Shown: positions 18,176-25,947 of the stretch, in pieces
How positions within the stretch are numbered: position 1 is the first letter of the stretch
Layout of the letters: each line of letters begins with the position of its first letter
Source: CAIMUX01 sp964473865
GTDB taxonomy: Bacteria > Eisenbacteria > RBG-16-71-46 > CAIMUX01
Direction of reading: 5' to 3'
Assembly: GCA_964473865.1 (NCBI GenBank)
Contig: CAYYQN010000001.1
Span: 62,001-126,000, forward strand
Length of the DNA: 64,000 bases
Translations under genes and position numbers: made by a program
The notes under the pieces: generated by a model
The model's database searches: none
The model's input: the letters and a program-made list of their open reading frames with translations, nothing else
Told to the model about the DNA's origin: nothing

Positions 18176-18961
18176 ATGGCGATCGTTGAGCGGCACACGC
18201 CCGGAAGTTTCTGCTGGGTCGAACTGGGCACAACGGACTCCACGCAGGCACGGGAATTCTACACCGGGCTCTTCGGGTGGGAGGCCCGCGATGTCCCCCT
18301 GGGGGGCAATGCCTTCTACACCGTGCTGAGTCTGCAGGGACGGCCCGCGGCCGCGCTCTACGACCTGAACACCGAGATGAGGGCCCGGGGGATCCCGGCT
18401 CATTGGCTGCTCTACATCTCCGTAACCGACGCAGACGCGACGGCGGTCCAGGTGTCCGCTTTCGGCGGAACGGTATTGGGGGGGCCTTCCGACGTGATGG
18501 ATGCCGGTCGCATGGTTCTCATCAAGGACCCGCAGGGCGCGGTTGTCGCTGCGTGGCAGCCGAGGAAACACATCGGCGCCGGAATCATCGAAGAGGCCGG
18601 CTCTCTCTGCTGGTCGGAGCTCAACACTTCCGACACGTTGGCCGCAGAGGATTTCTACACCGGTGTCTTCGGATGGAGCGTGCGGACTACTCCGCTGGGT
18701 GTCGCCAGCTACACAGAGTGGCTGATGGGCGACACTTCCGTGGGCGGCATGATGCAGATCCAACCCGACTGGGGTCCCGTGCCTCCGCACTGGCTCGCGT
18801 ATCTCCGCGTCGGAGACTGCGATGACGCCGTCTCGAAGGCGCTCGCCTTAGGTGCAAAGAACCCGGTGCCGGCCATGGAAATCCCCAAGGTCGGGCGCTT
18901 CGCGGTCCTCCAGGACCCGCAGGGCGCCGTGTTCGCCGTCATCGCGCTGAATCCGGCCTAG
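18176..18961 (+). CDS. Two-domain VOC-family (glyoxalase-fold) protein
   Basis: The 261-residue protein contains two tandem vicinal-oxygen-chelate modules of about 125 residues. The first has GSFCWVELGTTDSTQAREFY then LIKDPQGAVVAAWQP. The second has GSLCWSELNTSDTLAAEDFY then VLQDPQGAVFAVI. Paired modules of this kind are usual in proteins annotated as hydroxylase or glyoxalase/bleomycin-resistance-like; Streptomyces CFP-30/SgaA-like proteins share the pattern. No substrate can be inferred. The start at 18176 has GGAGG at good spacing. It is monocistronic and converges on the glycyl radical enzyme gene. Confidence 0.88.
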   Translation: MAIVERHTPGSFCWVELGTTDSTQAREFYTGLFGWEARDVPLGGNAFYTVLSLQGRPAAALYDLNTEMRARGIPAHWLLYISVTDADATAVQVSAFGGTVLGGPSDVMDAGRMVLIKDPQGAVVAAWQPRKHIGAGIIEEAGSLCWSELNTSDTLAAEDFYTGVFGWSVRTTPLGVASYTEWLMGDTSVGGMMQIQPDWGPVPPHWLAYLRVGDCDDAVSKALALGAKNPVPAMEIPKVGRFAVLQDPQGAVFAVIALNPA

Positions 18962-18997
18962 CCGCCGGCGCGGCTGGCGGGGTCCTTCAGCGCCCCA

Positions 18998-21358
18998 CTA
19001 GATCCCCGCGTGCTCTGTTCGCGCGATGATCTCCTCCTGCAGCTCGCGCGACAGGTCGCAGAAGAAGTCGCTGTACCCGGCGACGCGCACGATCAGGCCG
19101 CGGTGGGCGTCCGGATCTGCTTGTGCGGCCCGGAGGGTATCCGCCCGAACAACATTGAACTGAATGTGGTGACCGCCGAGGCGGAAGTACCCGCGGACGA
19201 GCTGCGCCAGCCGGCCGATTCCCTCTTCACCCTCGAGGAGCGACGGAGCGAACTTCATGTTCAGCAGCGTGCCGCCGGTCTTGACCTGGTCCATCTTGCC
19301 CGCGGACCGCAGTACCGCCGTAGGCCCGTGGCGATCAGCTCCCTGGACGGGCGAAATTCCCTCTGAGAGCGGCTGCCCGGCGCGGCGCCCATCGGGCATC
19401 GCCCCCGTGACGGCACCGAAGTAGATGTGGCTGGTCGTCGGGAGCATCTCGACCCGGTAGGCTCCTCCCTTGGTGTTCGCCCGACCGTCGATCATCCGGA
19501 AAAGCGACTCGAAGGTTCTAACCATCAGGCCATCCGCATACTCGTCGTCATTCCCGTACTTGCAGGTCCGGTGGAGGAGCCGCTGCCGCAACTCCTCCTG
19601 TCCCGAGAAGTCATGATCCAGCGCCTCGACCAGATCCGCCAGGCTGAGGACCGCGTCGTCAAACACCAGTTGGCGAAGCGCTGACAGACTATCGGTGCAG
19701 CTGCCGATCCCGACGATCTGGATGAAACTGTTGTTGTAGCGGGCGCCGCCGTCGTTGTAGTCCCGACCGCGCTGGATGCAGTCATCGATCAGCACGGAGA
19801 GGAACGGAGCGGGCATTCGCGTGGCGTAGAGTCGCTCGATCAGCCGGTTGCCTCGGATCTTGATCTCGATGAAGTGGCGGAGCTGCGTCTCGAACGCTTC
19901 ATAGAGCGCATCGAAGGTCGCCAATGTCTGCGGGGAACCGGTGGGGGGTCCGAGCTGCCGGCCAGTGCGCGGGTCCCGCCCGTCGTGGATCGCCAGCTCC
20001 AGGACCTTCACAAGGTTGAAGTACCCCGTGAGGATGTACGCCTCCTTGCCGAACGCCCCCACTTCCACGCACCCGCTGCATCCGCCCGCCCGGGCGTCCG
20101 CGAGGCTCTTTCCCTGTCGCAGCTGTTCCTCGACAACCGCATCAGCGTTGAAGACCGAGGGAAATCCGTAACCCCTTCGGATCACGCGCACCGCGTGCCG
20201 GAGGAAGGTCTCGGGAGTCCGCCGCGAGATCTGCACGTTGGTGCTGGGTTGGAGGAGATGCATCTCCTCCACGATGTCGAGGAGAAGATGCGAGACCTCG
20301 TTGCTGCCGTCCGAACCGTCGGAGAGCAGGCCGCCCAGGTTGATGTTGGCAAAGTCGGTATAGGTGCCGCTCTCCGCTGCCGTGACCCCCACCTTGGGAG
20401 GCGCCGGGTGGTTGTTGAACTTGATGAAGAAGGCTTCCAGCAGCTCTCGCGCGTGTTCCTTCGTAAGACTGCCGTCCGCCAGTCCTCGTTCGTAGAACGG
20501 CAGCAGATGCTGGTCCAGGTGACCTGGGTTGAAGGCGTCCCAGCCGTTCAGCTCGGTGATGACGGCCAGATGACAGAACCAGTAGTACTGGAGTGCTTCC
20601 TGGAAACTGCGCGGCGGGTACGCCGGAACGCGGCGGCACACCTCGGCGACCCGCTGGAGCTCCTCGCGAAGCACCGGATCCTGCTCCCGGGCGGCATGGG
20701 CCGCCGCCAGATCGGCGTGCCGATCCGCGAAGAGGATCGCCGCGTCACACGCGATGCGCATCGCTTTCAACGCTTCGCGTCGGTCAAACGCCTCGGCGTC
20801 GTTGGCCCAATCGAGGGCGGCGGTCGCCCGGTCGATATCGGCCTGGAAGTCGCGCATCCCTTTGCCGTAGATCTTGTCGTCGAGGACCGTGTGGCCGGGG
20901 GCCCGCTGTTCCATGAACTCCGTGAAGACGCCCGTTTCGTAGGCATCCCTCCACTCCGCCGGAACTTCGGCGAAGATCCGGTCACGCATGGAGCGGCCGG
21001 ACCAGTACGGAATCACCGTTGTCTCATATGCCTCCAGGCAGGCGCGATCGACGGCGTAGCGGGTCAGCGCTCGGGAGCTGAGGATTCGCAGGTCATCGAG
21101 CGTGTGACAAGTCAGCTCGGGATAGGTCGGCACAACCTTGGGCGCGGGCCCGCGCTCCCCCACAATCAGCTCGTCCGCATCGTAGTGCAGGCTCTTGCGG
21201 CTGCAGAGGTCGTGGAAGCAGAGCGCTCGCATCATCGGCGCGGAGTGGCGACCCTCATTCTCGGAGTAGAAGCGCGTCACCAGCAGCGCCCGTTCGGCGG
21301 AAATCGCGGGGCGGGCGCCGAGGCTCCGCTGCCGCAGTCGCATCGTCCGAGGCGTCAT
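18998..21358 (-). CDS. Glycyl radical enzyme, HypD-like (trans-4-hydroxyproline dehydratase candidate)
   Basis: The 786-residue protein is a PFL-family glycyl radical enzyme. The catalytic loop GCSGCVEVGAFGKEAYILTG contains the thiyl cysteine C430 and base E432. The glycyl-radical loop VRVAGYSDFF has G761, 26 residues from the C-terminus. These positions are each four less than the C434/E436/G765 numbering I recall for Clostridioides difficile HypD, and the tyrosine 16 residues after the cysteine is also kept. Total length is nearly the same. Choline lyase and glycerol dehydratase relatives share GCVE but not the whole loop as I remember it. GAGGAG precedes the ATG. The activase gene lies just upstream on the same strand. 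The enzyme is oxygen-sensitive, so anaerobic or microaerobic metabolism is implied. Confidence 0.8.
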   Translation of the reverse strand: MTPRTMRLRQRSLGARPAISAERALLVTRFYSENEGRHSAPMMRALCFHDLCSRKSLHYDADELIVGERGPAPKVVPTYPELTCHTLDDLRILSSRALTRYAVDRACLEAYETTVIPYWSGRSMRDRIFAEVPAEWRDAYETGVFTEFMEQRAPGHTVLDDKIYGKGMRDFQADIDRATAALDWANDAEAFDRREALKAMRIACDAAILFADRHADLAAAHAAREQDPVLREELQRVAEVCRRVPAYPPRSFQEALQYYWFCHLAVITELNGWDAFNPGHLDQHLLPFYERGLADGSLTKEHARELLEAFFIKFNNHPAPPKVGVTAAESGTYTDFANINLGGLLSDGSDGSNEVSHLLLDIVEEMHLLQPSTNVQISRRTPETFLRHAVRVIRRGYGFPSVFNADAVVEEQLRQGKSLADARAGGCSGCVEVGAFGKEAYILTGYFNLVKVLELAIHDGRDPRTGRQLGPPTGSPQTLATFDALYEAFETQLRHFIEIKIRGNRLIERLYATRMPAPFLSVLIDDCIQRGRDYNDGGARYNNSFIQIVGIGSCTDSLSALRQLVFDDAVLSLADLVEALDHDFSGQEELRQRLLHRTCKYGNDDEYADGLMVRTFESLFRMIDGRANTKGGAYRVEMLPTTSHIYFGAVTGAMPDGRRAGQPLSEGISPVQGADRHGPTAVLRSAGKMDQVKTGGTLLNMKFAPSLLEGEEGIGRLAQLVRGYFRLGGHHIQFNVVRADTLRAAQADPDAHRGLIVRVAGYSDFFCDLSRELQEEIIARTEHAGI

Positions 21359-21640
21359 GCCACGCTCCTCGCGCTGTTGACCCGAGTCGGGGGCGGGCGG
21401 ACCCCTGCCGGGACAGGAGCCGCTGCCGGGACCCGCCAGCTTCCACGGTTGCATATCGAGAGGGCCGCCGTCCAGGCCGGCCGGGCCGGTCCCAGTCGGC
21501 TCGGGGGAGGCCGAGTCGGCGCGGTCCGGTCCAGATCGGTATCGGCCGGCGGAGGCCGGTGCGGCCGGGCCGATCCGTTGCGGGCAGGAGGGCAGCGCCT
21601 GTCCTCGATCAGGGGCCGATCCTCCCCCGGTTCCCCCTCC

Positions 21641-22525
21641 TCAGCCCGCAATCCTGGCGTTCAATCCGGCGCCCGTCAGGATTGCCAGCAACTCTCCGAG
21701 ACGCTCGCGACTCGGCGGTTTGACTCCGGTCAAGCCATAGTCTCGCCCCAGACGTGCGAACTTCCGCTCGCCGGTCTCGTGATACGGCAGCAGGTGGACC
21801 TCGCCGAATCTCGGTAGGCCCGCCAGCAACTCCGCCACGGCGCCGATCGCCGAATCGTCATCGTTGACCCCGGGGATGACCGGCACGCGGACCCAAAGCG
21901 ACCCGTGCTCCCGGGCCAGCATCCGGAGGTTTTCCAGGATCAGGTGGTTCGAGACTCCGGTGTAACGCTGGTGTCGCTGATCGTCGACGAGCTTGAGATC
22001 GTAGAGGAAGAGGTCCGTCCATCTCGCGATCGCCTCCAGCTTCGCCGCGGGTGCATACCCGCACGTATCCACAGCTGTATGGAGCTCCGCGGCGCGGGCG
22101 GCAGTCAGGGCGGCTTCCAGGAAATCCGTCTGGGCCAGCGGCTCCCCCCCGCAGAAGGTCACGCCTCCTCCCGACTCCTCGTAGAAACAGCGGTCGCGCT
22201 GAAGCTCCGTGATGAGCTGGGCCGTATCGTACACGGTGCCAACACGTTGTCTGGCTCCTGTCGGACAGGCCGCGACGCAGCGCCCGCACGTCGTGCACCG
22301 CGGAGCGCGTTCCTCCGTGCCCTCCCGGGGACAGACCTGCCGGCAGGCCCCGCACCGCAGGCACCGATGTTCCAGGGTCACGATCTGCGGCTCTCCGCCC
22401 TGGCCCTCCGGGTTGTGGCACCAGGCGCAGGCAAGCGGACACCCCTTCAGGAACACGGTGGTGCGGATTCCCGGGCCATCGTGCACTGAAAAGCGCTGGA
22501 TGTCGAAGATCAGACCACGCTCCAT
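21641..22525 (-). CDS. Glycyl-radical-enzyme activating protein (radical SAM, HypE/PflA family)
   Basis: This 294-residue radical SAM enzyme installs the glycyl radical on the neighbouring enzyme. The SAM cluster motif CPLACAWC (CxxxCxxC) follows DGPGIRTTVFLKG near residue 20-30. An inserted ferredoxin-like domain with two further clusters follows (HRCLRCGACRQVC and RCTTCGRCVAAC), as in HypE/CutD-type activases rather than PflA itself. Downstream GGVTFCGGEP and the HHLLPYHETGERKF-like end (here VHLLPYHETGERKF) match the family. AAGGA precedes the ATG at 22525. The 282-nt spacer to the glycyl radical enzyme gene is rather long for an operon, but strand and order suggest co-expression. Confidence 0.9.
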   Translation of the reverse strand: MERGLIFDIQRFSVHDGPGIRTTVFLKGCPLACAWCHNPEGQGGEPQIVTLEHRCLRCGACRQVCPREGTEERAPRCTTCGRCVAACPTGARQRVGTVYDTAQLITELQRDRCFYEESGGGVTFCGGEPLAQTDFLEAALTAARAAELHTAVDTCGYAPAAKLEAIARWTDLFLYDLKLVDDQRHQRYTGVSNHLILENLRMLAREHGSLWVRVPVIPGVNDDDSAIGAVAELLAGLPRFGEVHLLPYHETGERKFARLGRDYGLTGVKPPSRERLGELLAILTGAGLNARIAG

Positions 22526-23045
22526 GGCGGAATCCTTCTCCAACCGGCGGGCCGACCGGGATCCGAACTGGACCATGCGACCGTTCCCTGGACGATACCC
22601 GGTTCCGACGGGCGGAGGCCAGCCGATGTGACGCGACACCGAACCGGCTGCGCCCGTTCGCATCCGGCCGCTGTAACCCTGGTCCGGGCAGAAAATCCTG
22701 TGGACAATCCGCGCCCGGGATCCGATAATTCTAGCGGCTCTCTGGGGGGACCGCATGTTGCGATCCTCTGGCGGGAGAGTAGATAGCCTGAGTTCTGGGT
22801 GTGGGAGGACAACCTCGACCAGCCCGATCCCATTCGCACTCTGTGCGCGCTAGGACGAAGTTCTGCTGACCTGACCGCCTTTCTCTACCTCGCCAGACAT
22901 CCTGAACGTACTTCCTGGGGCAGACGAAAGATCGGGAATCCAGCGACTCTGCCGGTAGCTCACTGAGGAAGTACTCGGGTAGATTTCTGTACGCAGGTTC
23001 GCGTTCGGTGCGGTGAACGGATCCGCAGAGGAAAGGTGCTCTATC
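22526..23045. other. Long divergent region and likely structured 5' leader of the RRM gene
   Basis: This 520-nt gap separates the activase from the RRM gene. It holds a perfect 9-nt inverted repeat, GTACTTCCT (22908-22916) and AGGAAGTAC (22966-22974), about 70 nt before the RRM start. RRM proteins of this bacterial type are often cold-induced and have long leaders, so a thermosensitive leader is possible (inference). No protein gene with a good start was seen. Confidence 0.4.
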
Positions 23046-23333
23046 ATGGCAAGCAAGCTCTACGTCGGCAATCTCTCCTTCGACACCAACGACGCGCATC
23101 TCCATGAGCTCTTCGCGTCGCTGGGCGAGGTGGTCTCCGCCAAGGTGATCACGGATCGAGACACCGGTCGGGCCCGCGGGTTCGGCTTCGTCGAGATGGC
23201 CAACGAAGAGGACGCACAGAAGGCAATCGCGGCTCTCGACGGTCGCGACTTCATGGGGCGCAATCTGAAGGTCAACCCGGCGCAACCGCGCGAGGGTGGT
23301 TCCCGCGGCGGCGACTGGCGCGACCGACGCTAG
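23046..23333 (+). CDS. RRM-domain RNA-binding protein
   Basis: The 95-residue protein is one RNA-recognition motif followed by a short Gly/Arg/Ser tail. RNP2 is LYVGNL (residues 4-9) and RNP1 is RGFGFVEM (about 44-51), both with the aromatic residues that stack on RNA. Bacterial proteins of this size (the cyanobacterial Rbp-like group) bind single-stranded RNA and are often induced by cold. The start at 23046 follows AGAGGAAAGG. The gene is monocistronic with a long upstream leader and a strong intrinsic terminator immediately after it. Confidence 0.95.
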   Translation: MASKLYVGNLSFDTNDAHLHELFASLGEVVSAKVITDRDTGRARGFGFVEMANEEDAQKAIAALDGRDFMGRNLKVNPAQPREGGSRGGDWRDRR

Positions 23334-23375
23334 GCGGTCCTGACACCGGACCGATCATCGGTACGGTCACGAAGG

Positions 23376-23405
23376 CGGGGGAGGCCTGGGCCTCCCCCGT
23401 TTCTG
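23376..23405 (+). terminator. Rho-independent terminator of the RRM gene
   Basis: CGGGGGAGG (23376-23384) pairs perfectly with CCTCCCCCG (23391-23399) around CCTGGG, followed by TTTCT. It is placed 43 nt after the RRM stop and just before the convergent NmrA-like gene. Confidence 0.8.
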
Positions 23406-23445
23406 TCCGTCCCGACCGGCTTGCCCGACCCAAGGCCGCTCCGGT

Positions 23446-24396
23446 CTAGCCGACCGGAATCCGACTCGCATTCCGGGCCAGCCAGGTGTCGAAGCTTTGC
23501 AGCGACGGGTTGAGAGCCCGCGCGGTCTCCAGATTGCGGGCCCCCACGTACGTCTCATTGAAGTCGTGTTTGAACTGGAACATGTTGCCCAGATCCTCCG
23601 CGCCCGGAAATCCGAATCCGCGATAGACCTCCGGGGCCACCGCCTGGTAACGCACTTCCGCGCCCAGTGCCCGGCCGAGCCCGGCGGCCATCTGCGCGCC
23701 GGTCAGGTGTTCGCCGGCCACGCTCACGGTCTGGCCGATCAACTCGCGCCCCTTCCGGAAGATCCCGTAGGCGCACTTGCCGATGTCCTCGGCGGCAATG
23801 CCCGATAGCTTGCGGTCGCCCATCGGCAAGGTGATGGCCAGCCGGCCGTCCTCTCCCTTCCTGGGACCCATCCCGAACGCAATGAAGTTGTCCCAGTAGA
23901 ACGATGTCTGCAGGAAGGTGGTGGGCACGCCCAGATCGGTGAAGAAGTGATTGCTCGCGCCCTTGGCATCGAAATGCGGCACCTTGTACTCGCCCATGAG
24001 GGTTGGCATCCGCTCGTCGCTGAGCGGCACCCAGCGGCGGGTGTCTTCGAGTGTGGACCAGACCACGTGCCGCAGGCCGGCCTGCCTGGCGGCCTCGGCC
24101 ATCGTCCGTGCCTGGGCCTGCTCTCTCTCCGGAGACAGGTGATCCCAGAAGAAGGTCACGCAGTAGGCTCCATATGCGCCCGAGAAGGCCCGGTTGAGGC
24201 TCGCGGCATCGTCGACATCGGCCGCGATCACTTCGGCCCCGAGCCGGGCGAGTTGCTTCGCTCGGTCGGAGTTGACGTTGCGCGTGATCGCGCGGGCAGC
24301 AAATCCACCTTGAGGGTCGTCGAGGATCGCGCGCACCAGGCCGCCCCCCTGCGCGCCCGTCGCCCCGACGACCGCAATGATCTTCTTGTCAGCCAT
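23446..24396 (-). CDS. NmrA-like NAD(P)-binding protein (atypical SDR)
   Basis: The 316-residue Rossmann protein starts with the nucleotide-binding motif VVGATGAQGGGLVRAIL (GxxGxxG) and an arginine in AITRNVNSDRAKQLA, typical of NADP-sensing NmrA/HSCARG relatives. The active-site YxxxK of classical SDRs is absent or displaced (GEYKVPHFDAKG), consistent with a redox sensor or quinone/isoflavone-reductase-like protein rather than a dehydrogenase. The start has an ideal AAGGAGATATAGCC before the ATG. No functional partner is evident. Confidence 0.88.
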   Translation of the reverse strand: MADKKIIAVVGATGAQGGGLVRAILDDPQGGFAARAITRNVNSDRAKQLARLGAEVIAADVDDAASLNRAFSGAYGAYCVTFFWDHLSPEREQAQARTMAEAARQAGLRHVVWSTLEDTRRWVPLSDERMPTLMGEYKVPHFDAKGASNHFFTDLGVPTTFLQTSFYWDNFIAFGMGPRKGEDGRLAITLPMGDRKLSGIAAEDIGKCAYGIFRKGRELIGQTVSVAGEHLTGAQMAAGLGRALGAEVRYQAVAPEVYRGFGFPGAEDLGNMFQFKHDFNETYVGARNLETARALNPSLQSFDTWLARNASRIPVG

Positions 24397-24521
24397 GGCT
24401 ATATCTCCTTAGTTTCTTGAGATAGAGGAATTCGAGATCCATCGCGGCCGATGATCCCGTCCGCATCGGGCATTGGATGAGGCCAGGCGATGCGCGGCGG
24501 TTGCGACCTGGATTCCGAGGG

Positions 24522-25196
24522 TCAGGCGCGAGCGGCGAGCCAGATCACCCGACGTCCACCCCCGCGGCTGCCGCGCGCTCGGACGCGGACTTCTTCCACC
24601 TGGAAGCCGTTCCGGCGCAGGCGTCTGGAAAAATCCCGATCGGGCGCCGCCGACCACACGGCCAGAACGCCTCCGGATCGGAGAGACCGGAACGACCCGC
24701 GCAGCCCATCCGCACCGTACAGCCGGTCGTTCCGCGGGCTGGTGAGTCCATCCGGTCCGTTGTCAACGTCCAGGAGGATGGCATCGTAGAATCCGATGTC
24801 GGCGGCCAGGACCGCCGCTACGTCCGTCTCGCGCACAATGACGCGCGGATCTTCGAGAGGTCGGCCCGCAAGGTGGGCCAGGGGGCCCCGATTCCACGCC
24901 ACGATCGCCGGCACCAGTTCCGCGACCACAACCAGGGCTCGCGGGCCAAGCCGGCGCAACGCCGCCGCGGTCGTGTACCCCATTCCCAATCCGCCGATCA
25001 GAACTCGAGCGCGGGGGCGATCCGCAATCCGGGCACAGGCCAGTTCACCGAGGGCCTCTTCGGAAGCGTGAACGTAGCTGTTCATCAGCTCGTGGTTGTC
25101 CACGCGAATGACGTACTCGTCGCCTCTTCGCATCAAGCGGAGCTCCGTGCCCGCTCCGGGCACCGGCGCCACCGATAACAGCTCCCACGGTATCAC
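24522..25196 (-). CDS. Spermidine-synthase-like methyltransferase-fold protein
   Basis: The 224-residue Rossmann-fold protein has the nucleotide motif VLIGGLGMGYTTAAALRRL, an acidic strand end (VVAELVPAIVAWN) and YDAILLDVDNGPDGL. These match spermidine synthase/SAM methyltransferase-like proteins. It is shorter than true SpeE and lacks the N-terminal beta domain of about 60 residues, so polyamine synthesis is uncertain. I propose a GTG start at 25196, preceded by GAGG, because the longer frame begins inside the upstream GNAT gene; the GNAT stop lies 7 nt before it. The two genes form a small operon. Confidence 0.75.
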   Translation of the reverse strand: MIPWELLSVAPVPGAGTELRLMRRGDEYVIRVDNHELMNSYVHASEEALGELACARIADRPRARVLIGGLGMGYTTAAALRRLGPRALVVVAELVPAIVAWNRGPLAHLAGRPLEDPRVIVRETDVAAVLAADIGFYDAILLDVDNGPDGLTSPRNDRLYGADGLRGSFRSLRSGGVLAVWSAAPDRDFSRRLRRNGFQVEEVRVRARGSRGGGRRVIWLAARA

Positions 25197-25203
25197 CTGC
25201 GCC

Positions 25204-25701
25204 TCACTCGCTCCGCTCGAGCCGGCACTCCAGCTCGATCTCATCGCAGATGGGAATTCCGTCGGAGGAGATCAGAGGAATGGACGGCTTGAGTTTGCGC
25301 GACGTCCGGAGAGCATCCCGGTGCAGCGCCGCCAGGCGGTATCCGCGTCTCTGGTAGAAACCCAGGGCGCGCAGGTTGTCATTGGTCGTGATGAGCCAGA
25401 CGCGCGCGCACCCGGCCTCCACGGCCAGGTCGCGAACAGCTTCCAGCAGGGCCGTCCCCACGCCCCGGTTCTCGCGGACGCTGTTCAGGGTGACAACCTC
25501 GCAGGCGTCTCTCGCGACATGGTACGTCACCAGGCCGACCACTCGACCCTCAGCATCCAGGGCGACGAAGCCGGGCAGGGCGTGCGGGTGGTAGATCACG
25601 CCGTGAGCCACGACGAACGGCGCACCCCAGTACTCCTTTGTGAATGGAACGATCCATTCGCCGTCTGCCGGCGCGGTGGGCCGTATCCTCGGAACGTCCA
25701 T
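25204..25701 (-). CDS. GNAT-family N-acetyltransferase
   Basis: The 165-residue protein has the GNAT acetyl-CoA-binding motif A at VVTLNSVRENRGVGTALLEA (the RxxGxG/A loop as RENRGVGTA) and motif B at NDNLRALGFYQRRGYRLA. This is the standard single-domain size. The substrate is unknown. It is immediately upstream of the spermidine-synthase-like gene (7 nt gap), so acylation of a polyamine or related amine is a possible shared theme (inference only). Confidence 0.88.
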   Translation of the reverse strand: MDVPRIRPTAPADGEWIVPFTKEYWGAPFVVAHGVIYHPHALPGFVALDAEGRVVGLVTYHVARDACEVVTLNSVRENRGVGTALLEAVRDLAVEAGCARVWLITTNDNLRALGFYQRRGYRLAALHRDALRTSRKLKPSIPLISSDGIPICDEIELECRLERSE

Positions 25702-25947
25702 CTTCTTGCCTTTCCTGCGTCAGGCGGAATGCCATCCCGTGGATCGCGGCGGCACCGACCCGAACGGCCGGGAACGAGCCGCCGGACCCGAATGTCTACC
25801 CGACTTTCCTCTCGATCAACCCTGGACGCGCCCGAGCCCAACGGACCGCGGGCTCCTCCCTTGCGCGGCCGCCTTTACGCAGAGGAGAGAACGAGGTATG
25901 ATCATGCTCGCGCGCGAACCAACGACCTTTCCGCAGGAGGTGCTGCC

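Noticed and set aside
15994..18189. A 731-codon open frame on the plus strand
   Set aside because: Antisense to the GreA-fusion gene; composition and lack of motifs indicate a shadow frame.
24522..25196. True spermidine synthase (speE)
   Set aside because: The N-terminal beta domain and clear putrescine/dcSAM residues are missing, so only a fold-level call is given.
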